From contig OZ023213.1 in assembly GCA_963995525.1 (NCBI GenBank), positions 45,335,794 through 45,399,793 of the forward strand: a DNA stretch of 64,000 nt, written 5' to 3'. Positions 49,291-60,640 of this stretch are shown one piece after another. This DNA is from Escarpia spicata (Eukaryota; Annelida; Polychaeta; Sabellida; Siboglinidae). The notes beneath the pieces were generated by a model. The model had not been told where the DNA came from, ran no database searches, and saw only the letters and a program-made list of their open reading frames with translations. A program made the position numbers and the translations under genes. Each line of letters starts with the position of its first letter. Positions within the stretch are counted from its first letter, which is position 1.

Positions 49291-52200
49291 CTCCATGGCT
49301 GGTGTAATATAGTCTACACCCCACTTCCTACCCATGATCCTAACTCAACGTGAAATGAATGAGGCAGATTGCTGTCACATCTCCTAAGTACCCTTTACCC
49401 ATTGCTGGGTGTTCCCAGGATTGTTACCTTTATGGCAGGTCAAGCGTGCAGCCAGGGATACTCCCTGTCACCCCTGCCAACAAAATTGTTGCCCCCCCCA
49501 CCCAAACGACATGCATGGGCGGATCCGCTTTGATCACCCACCCCGCCCCCCACTTTGAAACCCCAGGGCACTTCTGTCTCCCCACACCTGTTTCATTTGT
49601 GAAGTGACAGATGAAGTAGTGCAGTGGTGCATGTTAGTGCATAGTATGCACCATGGCACTGTGGTGGAGATACATATAGGCAGTTGCACCATCAAAGTTG
49701 TTGGCCACAATCTTAATCAATAGTCGCATATAGTCATATGCCCAGTGGTATGGGGCAGTCTAACATAGAAGTCACACTACAGCAGTGACCCAACACACTT
49801 CACGTGCCAGACTCTATCGATGGATATAGGCTCCTTTGTGTGCGTGCTTTAGAGAAACTGATGCAATTTCCACCGAGATCACACCATCACCGCGATTGTC
49901 AACTTCACTCAGATATCGGAGATCACTCAAGTTGCACGATTTGCATAAATGCTGACGTTCACGTCAATTTCTAGTCTGGGTTTTGCCACCGAGAGAAAGA
50001 ATCGCGTCATCGCCAATCCCAAAGGATATTGAATAAGCATTATTGTTGACGTTGATTGCAGGTATCGCGTCAGTTACACCATTGGTCTCGTTTGTGACTT
50101 CCACATCAATTTCCATTTGTTTTTTGCCATGAAACTGCTATGATTTCATTAGGCGACATCAATTTTATTATTCGGATTACGGACCCACCGATGTTGTTTT
50201 TAACAAAATGAAAATTATATTACAATTTTTAACTTTTATTTCTGATCGATATGCCGAACCAATGATTTTGTATCGATTCATCAAGCATATATGCATCATA
50301 TTGAACATTGTTTGCTAAACATAATTTCATTGGGTGTCGCGCATCTTCGGTCTGCGATCCAACGGATCCGGGAAAGTCTAACTTGTCATTAAATTAATTC
50401 ATCTAAACCATCGCTGAACCAGACACTGCAGTGTGGTTTTGTTTCAAGAAATTGAAGATTGGTTTTGCTTCCCAAAAGGAAGTAAACAAATGTTAGTTGT
50501 CCGACACGATCAACAGTGTCATTTCCCGTGTTTGTAGCGACGATGCTTATGTTCGGACTGTTGTCAAAATGACAGCGAGCATCCTTGACCTTGCGGATCC
50601 TACCTGAGCAATTCAACGTTTAACACATTTATTTTCTTGAACGATGACAACGTTAGTGCCACCGAAATGAAGCGAAAAGGCAACCCGAAGGCTGACATTT
50701 TAGACACGATGCAAAATAGCAATAAAGAAAATAAATTGCCAACTCACAACACAAGCGAAACCAGTAACGTGCACATGTTTAACGCACTACTCATTCTGTC
50801 TACATGCAACAGAACATCGGATTTTGGCCAATCAAGTTGACATGCTGGGAAAACGAGTTGTAGAAATTCCCTTCAATGCCTGCATAGTCTTTCTCGTGCA
50901 ATGACTTATTTTTATTCCCCCCTCCTCCCTAACAAAAAGGTCTCAAAAATCTGTAATCCTAACAATCAAATTGGTGTGGCCTTATTGAAAACTGTGCTGT
51001 TTTGATCAATTGGTTTTCATTGCTCACTGTAAGCCGAGTATTGCATCGGATGTTGTCATTGAGCTGGGAATGAATGTGAAACATCCGGAAATATATTATT
51101 ATGAAATAGTTAAACGAGAATTGTGAAATTCTGCTCCATGTTATTTGTACACTTTTTTCTTGTTGATACAATGCCTGCCCTCACCCCGAGTCCTTCTTTT
51201 ACATTTATTGTATCGCATATTTAACATATCTCCAATAGAATCATTGTCCTGATATCAGCTGGCAGAAAATAATCGCTTTTGTTATGTATTTAATCGCACA
51301 TTTGTCAGTATCAGCTTTTTCTATCTTATCACGTTTCCAGGCGGGAATGGATTAACATGTGTAATTCGACAGAAGCCATTATTTAGCAAGATTACATTTT
51401 TGACTGATGTAGGAGATAGATTTGATCTTAGGTGTGTTGCTCTGATGACATCATCTTTAGGGTGTGTAACAATATATTGATTGAACTTTGCATCGCGACA
51501 GTTGGTGTGAAGATAGTGCATAGTAACTTTAGCTATCAAAAGTTATTGTTGATAGCCTATTAAACTATAGATAGTAATGATAGTTGGCAAACAGATGAGC
51601 GGGGCTAGTTTGGCCGCGTAAAAACAATGTTCATAAACATGCTTTTTCACTTTCATTTTATAATTTTATTTATTTACCGACCTAACAATCGTTGAGTATA
51701 GGTGTGTTATTGTGGATTCTCCATTTTGACTCGACTGCCTCTAAGGCTGCGCGATGGTGTCATGTGACTTGATTTGGGACAGCATTCCCTATTGATATTC
51801 CATGACACTATTGCAATACTACTGCAATAGTTATGATGATATATCATAATAGTTTAGCCGAAGTGATACAGCTACTCAATTCTATCGCAGTAGTAGAACT
51901 ATCCTAAACCTAATCATCATATATGGCACAGGATGGAACCTCACTGTGTGGGTCCATAGATCCGATGATCCTTGTAACCAAGGTACAAAGGCGAGAGACC
52001 AACTGTGCAGGGCAGAGTGACGATTTCAAGGTTGTTTCTCATTGTTCCTTACGTCTGAAGGCCACAGTATATACGCGTGTGTGTGTGTGTGTTGTGTGGG
52101 TGTGGGCGGGTGTGTGTGTGGGTGTGCGTGTGTTCTGTCATGTTTCTCCGTAAAATTTGCCTATTTACGTTTAAATTTGGTCGCTGTCTTTGCCAGACTA

Positions 52201-52376
52201 CTTTGTCGCCATCTAGCAGTAGTCAGCCTAACAAACACTGCTGAGAGCTGCCGAAATTTTACGAAAAAAAGGTTGATTCGATTTTAAAATACGAGAAAAG
52301 ATAACTTATGATAATAAACAAAAAATGATATAGGTTGGGTTTGTTTGATAAAAGACGATGATGTTTGTGTTTGCAG
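49291..52376 (+). other. Intron C-D, last part
   Basis: CpG-rich DNA lies at about 49850-50700. A small hairpin CTATTGCA-N7-TGCAATAG lies near 51806-51830, and a GT-rich tract at 52078-52135. A CTCF-like near match (CGCCATCTAGCAG) is at 52207-52219. No exon before 52377 was recognised. Confidence 0.5.
49850..50700. promoter_or_regulatory. CpG-rich intronic region, candidate cis-element
   Basis: Frequent CpG (CACCGCGATTGTC, AATCGCGTCATCGCC, GGTATCGCGTCAG, GGTGTCGCGCATC) over several hundred bases upstream of exon D. Possible enhancer or unmethylated element; no transcript evidence. Confidence 0.3.
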
Positions 52377-52713
52377 GTGAGAATGGGCTAGCTCACGTCA
52401 ACAAAGTCAGCACCCCGAATAACTGCGTCATTTCCACGGCAACGACAACCGTGCCATCGACGTTACCGTCGACGACAACACCACAGTCATCGACGCAGGC
52501 ACCACTCATCGTTCCGACGCGTGCACTACCGCGGCCATTATCGTCACAACTCCTGTCATCATCATCATCCTGCCATTTGTTCTCGCCGATCGTACGCGAA
52601 CCGCCAAAGCCGATTCCAGGGCTGAGTGGAACGAGGCCCTGGAACAGGGACAGTGAGAAGGAAAATACAACGCCCGTTCCGTGTGTGAGGTCACCAGTGT
52701 CGAGTCTACACAG
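52377..52713 (+). CDS. AUTS2: AUTS2-like exon D (Ser/Thr/Pro-rich, 111 codons)
   Basis: The exon lies between TTTGCAG and GTAGGT. Its 337 nt enter in phase 1 and leave in phase 2, so both junctions match exons C and E. It encodes CENGLAHVNKVSTPNN, a Thr/Pro/Ser-rich low-complexity segment, a five-serine run, then FSPIVREPPKPIPGLSG, an RPWNRDSEKEN stretch and finally PVSSLH. This suits the disordered proline/serine-rich middle of AUTS2 proteins; I cannot assign a domain. Codons are CpG-rich (ACG, TCG, CCG) compared with the AT-rich introns, which supports coding status. The ATG upstream at 52358 lies in the intron's pyrimidine tract and is not a start. Minus-strand ORFs over the same bases are mirror shadows. 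Confidence 0.8.
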
Positions 52714-52773
52714 GTAGGTTGACGCATCACTGTTAGCGTCAATGTCGGGGGTTCTTATGGTTACTTGGTCTGT

Positions 52774-52960
52774 TCCGTTACCCGGATTCAAGCCTGGAGT
52801 ATTAATAATATGAATGGGAGGTTTGCTGAATCAGGTGTACTTTGTCCCACTTGTGGTTTGTGGGAACCAGCCAACTTCAAAGACAATTGCTACAAGTTAT
52901 GGTTAGCCCTACTTGCCTGTGCACTACTGCCAAAAGCAGGTGTTTACTAGTTGAATGTAT
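52774..52960 (+). repeat. Dispersed family R1, copy 2
   Basis: Begins about 60 bp after the exon D donor. It shares CTGTTCCGTTACCC, TTTGCTGAATCAG, TGTGGGAACCAGCCAACTT and GTTTAC...TTGAATGTA with copy 1. Confidence 0.7.
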
Positions 52961-54427
52961 TATGTCGTTGTCAATACTATAAGTTACACACACCTTGTTT
53001 ACCTAACACTTCCTCTTTAGGCCTCTTGCGCTATAAGGCTCCTGTGCCACGCCACTTCTCTATTTTCTCTGTCTCTCACTACACATCACTCCATGTTGTC
53101 CCTCCCAGTTGGTCTCCCTCTGTCTCACCAGCCATTCCTCAGGTTGTCTTAAGGTGACCCACTTTCTGCTTCCCTTCTGGCATCCACATTAGTTAGGCAA
53201 CGACTGTCTTCATTTTTCCTTAGACTATCTTCCATAATATTAAGGTTACTTGGGTAAGTTTCAAAGATAGACAGTCGGACTGTTTGAAGGAGGGTTAGGT
53301 TTGATGTCTTAGTGTTTGTGTGTGTTTATCAGACTTGGTAGAGCTGGTGTGGATTAGTAGTCAAGTATTCTGGCAGTTGTTATCAATGATGTGTACTTCC
53401 CCAGTGTTGACTAACATCACTAGACAAGTGCTGAGTAGATATGGGTGAAGAGATTATGTTGAAGATGTTTGGTGGAGGGATTAAGTGAGGGTAGTGTTTG
53501 GTCACAAGGGTAGGGTGTTACCAGTGGCCTACTTCTCTCACTACCCCTTCTTCGCCATCTTACAATTCTTTTCTCTTCCTATTTTTTTACTTCCCTTTGT
53601 CATCCTACTTTTGTCCTCAGATTCTTCCTTATATCCTCTGTTTTTTGTGTCTGTCATATTTCTGTTCTTTTCTCCCCGTCCCTCATCATTCAGTTCATTC
53701 AGTTTTCTTCTTATTTCCTCCTCTTTTTCACTTCTTTTCGTCCTCTTCATCTACGTCTTCAACTTTTGTCGGTTTTCTATTCTTTTTCCTCTTAATTTTT
53801 TCATTATCTTCCTATTCTTTTTCCTTTACTTTTCTCTGTTTTTCCTCTTCTTTTTCCCCTCCTTTTCTTACTCTTCCTTCTTGTCTTCCTCTTTATCCTT
53901 TTCTTCTCCTTCATTCTCCTCATCCTCTTCTCCCCCTCCCCCATTCTCCTCTTCCAGTCACAGCTATTAGTAGAATTGTTCTATCCTGAAATAGCAAATA
54001 GCCAAGAAACTATTGAACCACAATTTGAGGGTGGTGGCATTGCTTGGCCTTGGAAATATCTCATTAAAATTGAATGTGTCGATGGCCGTTATATGGACAA
54101 AAACTGTTGGTGTTAGGTCAATAAATAAATAAAATAGAAAATAGAAAATACGTTTATGAGAAGTATTGCAGTGGTGTATTTGTATTGCCAACTATCATTA
54201 CTATTGACAGTTCACTGTACTGACTGTCCATAGTTAAACGTGCCATCAATACCAGTGCATTGGGGATACATCGACTGCCACGATGTATCGAAAGTTTGAT
54301 GTATCATTGTCTCCCTAGTAGAGACCTACTTACTGCACCAGTCTTACAAGACCACATTTCCGAGCGATCCTCCCTTGCCATTAACCCTGCTGTTCAGTTA
54401 GCACTACATTGGCTATCTGAATGAAAT
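52961..54427 (+). other. Intron D-E, first part, with pyrimidine-rich tract
   Basis: The stretch 53525-53960 is a T/C-rich low-complexity region (TTCTTTTCTCTTCCT-like) giving spurious Phe/Ser/Leu-rich ORFs on +. The rest is unassigned. Confidence 0.7.
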
Positions 54428-55323
54428 GGTAATCCACACTGATCCGTCTACAGTGCCGGCTGATCCAGTGGTGGATCAGTGCTGATCCGGCTTAATCCGC
54501 AAAGGGTTGCCGCAGCGGTCGACTGGATTATCGGCTTAGACAAGCACGACGGAGAGATTAGCTGCAGTGCGGTCCAGACGGATTATACCTGGATTGCTTG
54601 GCTTGTTTGAGTCAGGTAGTCGTTGGGAGGGGGTAATCCAGTTGTTTATGGGCCTAGATATATAGTCCATGTCTCGGATATCTGCTATATTTACACTAGT
54701 GCAAAATAGGTGAATTTATAAAGTATATTACCAATGAGCATGAATACATATGACATTTAAAGCGACGCTGGTTGCAAAGAAATCCAAACAAAGAAGACTA
54801 AACAAAGACATTAATAAATTATAGCTTTTAAAAAGCATTAACATAAAGGCTATCTAGATAATTGGTGATGTCGGTTTTTGGTAAACCCTGATCTTTTAAA
54901 AGTAGGTCAGACTAAAAAAACAGTTCTGGTGAATTCATGATGATGAGAATATTTTAATAGTTATGGGAAAATGAGGATTTGAAAATTTGTGTATGGTCAG
55001 AGCATTCTCTCATTTAGACATCAAAGTAATCAGTTTTACAAGGTGGTGAGATATTATTTTCATATCAACAATAAATTAAATGGAAATAAAAAAATTAATA
55101 ACAAAACACTAATAGTTTTAATGCTTTGGAGGTCAATGAAACTAGTCTTGATTATTGGGGAGATAATACAAGTCAAAGAAAAGCTTTGTATTAGAGAAAT
55201 TTATGGACTTTTTCAAAAGATGGATTTTAAAGTTACCAGTAATTAATGTGGAGATTTGTACTGGTGGCTACAGAAGATTAAGCGGTTAATCCATAGATGA
55301 CAGACAGATTAGCGTGGATTACT
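54428..55323. mobile_element. Inverted-repeat element, ~0.9 kb, with TAATCC clusters
   Basis: Ends 54428-54450 (GGTAATCCACACTGATCC...) and 55301-55323 (reverse complement AGTAATCCACGCTAATCT...) match at 18 of 23 positions as terminal inverted repeats. TAATCC/GGATTA occurs at 54430, 54493, 54535, 54580, 54634, 55287 and 55316. The interior is AT-rich without a recognisable transposase. It is probably a non-autonomous DNA transposon; the superfamily is not determined. Confidence 0.6.
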
Positions 55324-56519
55324 GCAAGCTGTTGATGTCTTAAAATGTAAAGTTTTCATTACATCTACTTCTGGCTAATGTGGGGTATTTGTATAGGATG
55401 TACAGACTGGAACCTTATTACTTGAAGCAAAGGCTGACAAAGAAAGATCTTTATAGGTATGTAAACAAACTCAAAGAAGATTCACATGAGGCACCTACAA
55501 CAAGGTGGGCACTGCTATCATAACACCAAAGAACAAGTATCAATATTCATCTTGTGGAAGCCCACTCATGGCAAGAACACCAGAGAAAACATACCAAACC
55601 TGTGACCACCTAGATGATGAAATGGCTGACATTCCTTCTGTAATGGTGTATGAGTACCTGCAGTTGTAGGCAAGTTTTCCACAAGGAGACGCACTCTCAT
55701 TGGATAGCTGTGTACTTTAGCAGCAGAACGCATCATAAAGACTACTGGTATTGACAGTAAAAAGTATAAATTCTGACTACCCGGTACACGTTGAATGAAT
55801 CTTACAAAGTATGCATCTTTTTGGCATGTTAATGCCAAGTACTTTGGGGTTTTGGCAAATGTTTTGCAGGATTCTGCACAACGACATTACGTATTATTTC
55901 TAACTTGTACAGCATCTAATGACTAACATTGAACTATGGTCATGGGGGCGGTTTATTTTCTGATGTGCACCGTTGCTAATATTCTGTATTGCCCACGGAT
56001 AAATACAGTCGCAGCCGTACTGCGAAATGTAGTGAAAGGCAGAAAACACAACCATTTGGATGGGAACTGTGGCCCGTCTCATTTAAAATTAATATCATTT
56101 TATGTGTTATTTGACAAATGTGGGCATCATTTACTGTGCGTGCATGTTATAACGGGGCACTCGGGAGACATCAAATAACAACAGCGGGACATTTATGTAG
56201 AACCCCATAAAGACTGAGGTTATTAAAGTGTGGGTTGTAATTAGCATGTACTTAGTTGATTCATGTCTACCCCTTTGTAGCATGGCAACCATTTATTCAG
56301 CCAGGGAGGGTGAATGCCCTGAAGCTACAGATGGGGGGTGTTGCTAGTGTAAGTTGTTTTATAAACTGCCATGTTTATTTGATATGTCACTACTGGAGAT
56401 ATCTGTGATGATTGACAGCCATGACATCTCACCTAGTTGGGACCATTAGGAATGGGTAGAAGTGATGTAAATGATGTGACTCATCGTAGCTGAGTCTGTT
56501 ACCCGTGGAGACATATGCA
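55324..56519 (+). other. Intron D-E, middle part
   Basis: No exon was recognised. A 90-codon minus-strand ORF (55566-55838) has no signature I know. Confidence 0.5.
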
Positions 56520-56634
56520 TCAATGCGTGGATGAACAAACACACACATGCTCTCATATAGTTGTATCACTATGGAAGCATGCATGCACACACGCACACCA
56601 CCACATGTACACATGCACACGCATGTACACACGC

Positions 56635-56677
<43 letters not shown>

Positions 56678-56925
56678 TGCACACACGCACACCACCACGT
56701 GTACACATGCACGTACACTCACATGCAGGCACACACGCACACCACCACGTGTATACACGCGCACACTCGCACACACATGCGCACAAACACGCACGCACGC
56801 ACGCACACACACTTTCATGCATGCATGCATACACACGCACACCACCACGTATACACACACGCATGCCACATGCACGCACACACGCACGCATGCACACACA
56901 CATACACACACGTCTATAGTTATCC
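56520..56925 (+). repeat. CA-rich microsatellite tract
   Basis: ACACACGCACACCACCACGT-type repeats surround a pure (AC)n core at about 56637-56674. Alternating purine/pyrimidine, potentially Z-forming. Spurious His/Thr ORFs occur on + and Cys/Val ORFs on -. Confidence 0.95.
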
Positions 56926-58274
56926 CACCGTCTCACACACCAACAGTGTATGTGAGTATCATCGAGGGAAATCATCCCACGCTGTCTGCTCTCCCCTGTC
57001 TCCCTCTCTTCGTGTCCGCTCGATTTATCCAAATTGCCAGATTGTGTTTGACAACGCAATGATTTCCCCGACGGGGCCAGCCAAGCACGGGAGTGATTCT
57101 AAACACAACCGTGATCCAAGATCCCTGTGGGTGTCCAGAAATTAAGTTGTATTCCGACGAGGGATGGTGTATGATTTACACAGTTGTGTCTGATACAGGA
57201 AGGATGGAGAGGACTCGGTGCAGATTCAGTTGCGGAAATGCTATGATGGTCACCTGTCATTGTTGTTTTGATATGTGACCTTGTACATAACCATCTATAT
57301 ATTCATCCAACGTTGTTGAGGGATTGTGTCTGCATCTCCTCCCAGACGCCGACATCCACTCACCCCTTTCTGTTTTCATTCATTGTTTGGACCATTGGGT
57401 CTACTCATTGGCTTGTATTCCAGAAAAAACATCGGTAGTTATTTTCCGGCACATACATGTTTTTGTTACACTAGCCTTCTCTTACTTGCCTTTCTCCTGA
57501 TGGCGCCAGTGTAGAGTGGTCTGTTGCTCCATGGGTAGGTGTGAGCTGGAAATAATTACTAGTAAGTAATAATAAGAATAACAACGTTTCTTTGATGTGT
57601 CATCTTTGGCCTCGGTACCTAATTACTGTGCTCACAAATAAAAAATGGTCAATTAACAAATATTAAATAAAAGATAAACAGATATAAAATAAAGATTATG
57701 TAGTTTTATCTGATGGAACTGGTTGAATGTGTGAAGGCTCCCACACAGGTTATGTTAATACGAGAAAATATTCATTGCCGAACATTATAAGATGTAGAAA
57801 GTGTTGTGCGTCGTATAGAGACAACTTTTACATGGCACGCACATATTCACACATGCATGCATGGCGCTGTCATACATGCATATAGCTGCATGCACCAGTG
57901 CACCATGCGTGTGTTTGCACACGTACATGTTTTCGTCCATGCGTGAATGCATGCATGGATGTATGCACTGATTCGACTGACTGACACGTATGTGCATGCA
58001 TGCACTTGTTCATATCATTACATGTAGGTGATGAAACATGTCCAAATTGTGTTAATAAGTTAATTGGCTAAATATCATTCCATGGGATGTCAATCGTTTT
58101 TTTTTTGTAAATATGACTGACCAGGTAAAAATACACTTTGGATATGAAAAAAATGAAAGTTTTGGATCTGAAAAAGAACTATACTAAAGAATGTCCAGTA
58201 ATAATGACTGATAAGGTTTTGAAAGAATGAAAGCAATTTTGCAGTTAACATAATATAGTATACAACTGCAGGAT
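56926..58274 (+). other. Intron D-E, continued
   Basis: ATGCATGC-rich sequence lies at about 57845-58010 and is partly self-complementary. No exon was recognised. Confidence 0.5.
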
Positions 58275-58298
58275 GGGGTTAGGGTTAGGGTTAGGATG
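58275..58298 (+). repeat. Short interstitial telomere-like (TTAGGG) repeat
   Basis: GGGGTTAGGGTTAGGGTTAG, followed shortly by ATGGGG, gives about three TTAGGG units and four G-runs. Confidence 0.85.
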
Positions 58299-58379
58299 GG
58301 GACTGTCAATCCTGAAGTTTATCCATGCTCCTTAATCCATGTACTCATGTAAAGGCACATTAACTGACAGCATTTCTAT

Positions 58380-58860
58380 CCGTACGTCTAAGCCTTGTCG
58401 TCTTAGTTTATATTAGATCGCCAGATACAGTCCAGGGAATGCTTTTTATCGCCACTTGCACGCTGGATTTGCAGTGATGAACTCTGGGATTGCGCTAGGA
58501 TTAACTGATACTCAAGGTCGAGTAATGTTTCCCTCCGCTGCCACGTATTTATGGAACTTGTATAATAACATGTCAACTTGGAATGCTGCCTGAATCCTGC
58601 GCTCGGAGTGGCAAGCCATGATAAGATAGTCTACATAAACTTTTTTATTTCGCGGGATTTCAAGGCCCGCGATAGTTATCGTGTGGCAACTCGACTGACG
58701 GACGAGAATTAATTTCCATTTGCTCGATTCCCTGAAGACGTTGGTGTCTGTGTATCTTGCAATGTTTGGACCTGCGAGATCAGTTGGTATTTTGGTGATA
58801 GAAATTGGCTGTTATCGGATGAAAGTGGGCTATATTTGGAGATGAGTCGAGATGTTTTTA
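58380..58860. promoter_or_regulatory. CpG-rich intronic patch, candidate cis-element
   Basis: CpG is dense around TTTCGCGGGATTTC, GGCCCGCGATAGTTATCG and GACGGACGAGAATTAATT, unlike the AT-rich flanks. Candidate regulatory DNA. Confidence 0.3.
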
Positions 58861-59718
58861 CATATAAAAAGCTTGTGGATTGCATGTAATGTTGGTAGGA
58901 AGATTAATCAATGCTTGGCAAACTGTATGCTTATCAACAAAAATGCAAATTGAAGTTTTGAATGTTGTGTCTATAAAAACTGCATTATTTTTACTATGTT
59001 ATTGACAGCAGAAAAACATTTGAAAATAAAATGATTTATGTGGAAGTCTGTTCTCAAAAAGATCATATTTCATAAATCAGGTTGGTAAATGCAGTGTTTT
59101 ACTGCAGTTTTGTAAACTAGCATTCTGTTTTTGAGATAATTCTATATATAATAATGTTTTATGTCTACTAAGTAAGGAGCAGTTGAATAATAAATCCCAA
59201 AATATGTTATTAAGTACGGGGGATTTAAGCATTAAGTAGGGGAGATTTGGTCATCAACATGTAGTGTGGGGAAAATTAATTGCTACCCCACCACCTAGTG
59301 CGTGAAACGTGTTACTTCAAATTGACACTAATAACAGTTTTGCACCATATAAATGACAGGTCCTACATCACATATTGATGGGGGGTGGGGTGATCCAATA
59401 ATAACAAATGCATTATTTTTTTGGAATTTGCATAATTTTAGTAATCCTGTAGTGTTGTGTTCTATTTCGCCAATACAGAGATGGCCAGATTCCCTGTCAA
59501 CCGTCAAATCTAACACGTCTTCTCTCTTTGATGAATGAGATTCTGTTGAGATGTTTATCATAAGTGATTGCCCACCGAGAGATGTGGATATGATAGTTGC
59601 TGTCATGGGTTGGGGGTCTGAAACTGAAGCTGTGGGGGCCAATAACCATCACAGGCCTTGCTTATGGACCCACAACCATACTCACTGTGGACATATTACT
59701 TGCAGATAGCAAGGTCAA

Positions 59719-60121
59719 TTACTGTATTCGTTCTATTACGCATACAGTACGCTTAACAAATGTTTGAGATGCAGAAATATGTTAAACTTTGCGTTCCAAT
59801 AAGCATACAGGGGTGTATACCCATTTTCTGGGGTTCCTGGGTACAGCCATCTCAGCAGACATGACTGCAAGCGATTTATGCGTCCTCATATGAGCAACAG
59901 GACACCAGAACACTGCAAAGAGCTCTTAATTTAGGTGGACCTTTCAATATTGTGTCATCACTGAGCTTGGAATCTAGTGTGACATTGGTAGAAATTAACG
60001 TACAATGATGGATTCAAGAGTCAAGCTTGGCAGTGGAGATGGCTGTCACATTGTGAGATGCTGCTAAAATATAGGTGTACACTAATTAGGGCCTGTACGC
60101 TTAATAGAACGAATACGGTAA
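59719..60121. mobile_element. Inverted-repeat MITE-like element, ~0.4 kb
   Basis: Left end TTACTGTATTCGTTCTATTA (59719 on) and right end, reverse-complemented, TTACCGTATTCGTTCTATTA (60121 backwards) agree at about 25 of 29 positions. There is no coding capacity. The flanking duplication is not clear. Confidence 0.65.
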
Positions 60122-60129
60122 CACAGAAA

Positions 60130-60325
60130 TGACAGTCCTGGTACATTCAGGTTGTAAACTGCTGCAGTTGGCAGTTGTTGTGGAGGCAGATGTCTGTACC
60201 TGCAAATACCTTTCAAGTTGGATTGTTCCCACACTCCTGACTGCATATCAAAGTTAAACTGATTCAATGAATGTCCTGCTAATAATTACCACCCCTGGAT
60301 GATTCCAGGTAACAGAACAGATATT
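60130..60325 (-). repeat. Dispersed family R1, copy 3 (reverse)
   Basis: On the minus strand it gives CTGTTCTGTTACCTGGAATC, GGTAATTATTAGCAGGACAT, TTGAATCAG, GTGTGGGAACAATCCAACTT, CATCTGCCTCCACAAC and GTTTACAACCTGAATGT. This is the least decayed copy and the best guide to the family. Confidence 0.75.
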
Positions 60326-60640
60326 GTCGCCTTAGCCTTTATTACAATTTGAGATTGCCTTATTGTTTGGTTTTGATGTGACCCTGAGCTATGGTTTCCG
60401 AGGGTTGTAGTAGAAAATATTGTCTTTTTTGTGTTTATATATGCTTATTTGAAAATTGATATATTGTCATATATTTTAATTAATTTATCATTAATTTTTG
60501 CATACATACATATATATATATATGTTTATACATACATGTATATTAATTATGTATTTTAAGCACCTCTGAATGTATTTATCTAGCTTTATGGTGTCGTAGA
60601 GGTGTTCTTTTTCTTATCATCGCTGTTGTTTCTGTTTCAG

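Noticed and set aside
53485..53989. Two overlapping ~160-codon ORFs resembling a hydrophobic membrane protein
   Set aside because: Phe/Leu/Ser-rich translation of a TTC/CTT tract; overlapping frames both open, no exon signals.
56429..57145. His/Thr and Cys/Val-rich ORFs up to 194 codons
   Set aside because: CA-repeat translation in several frames.
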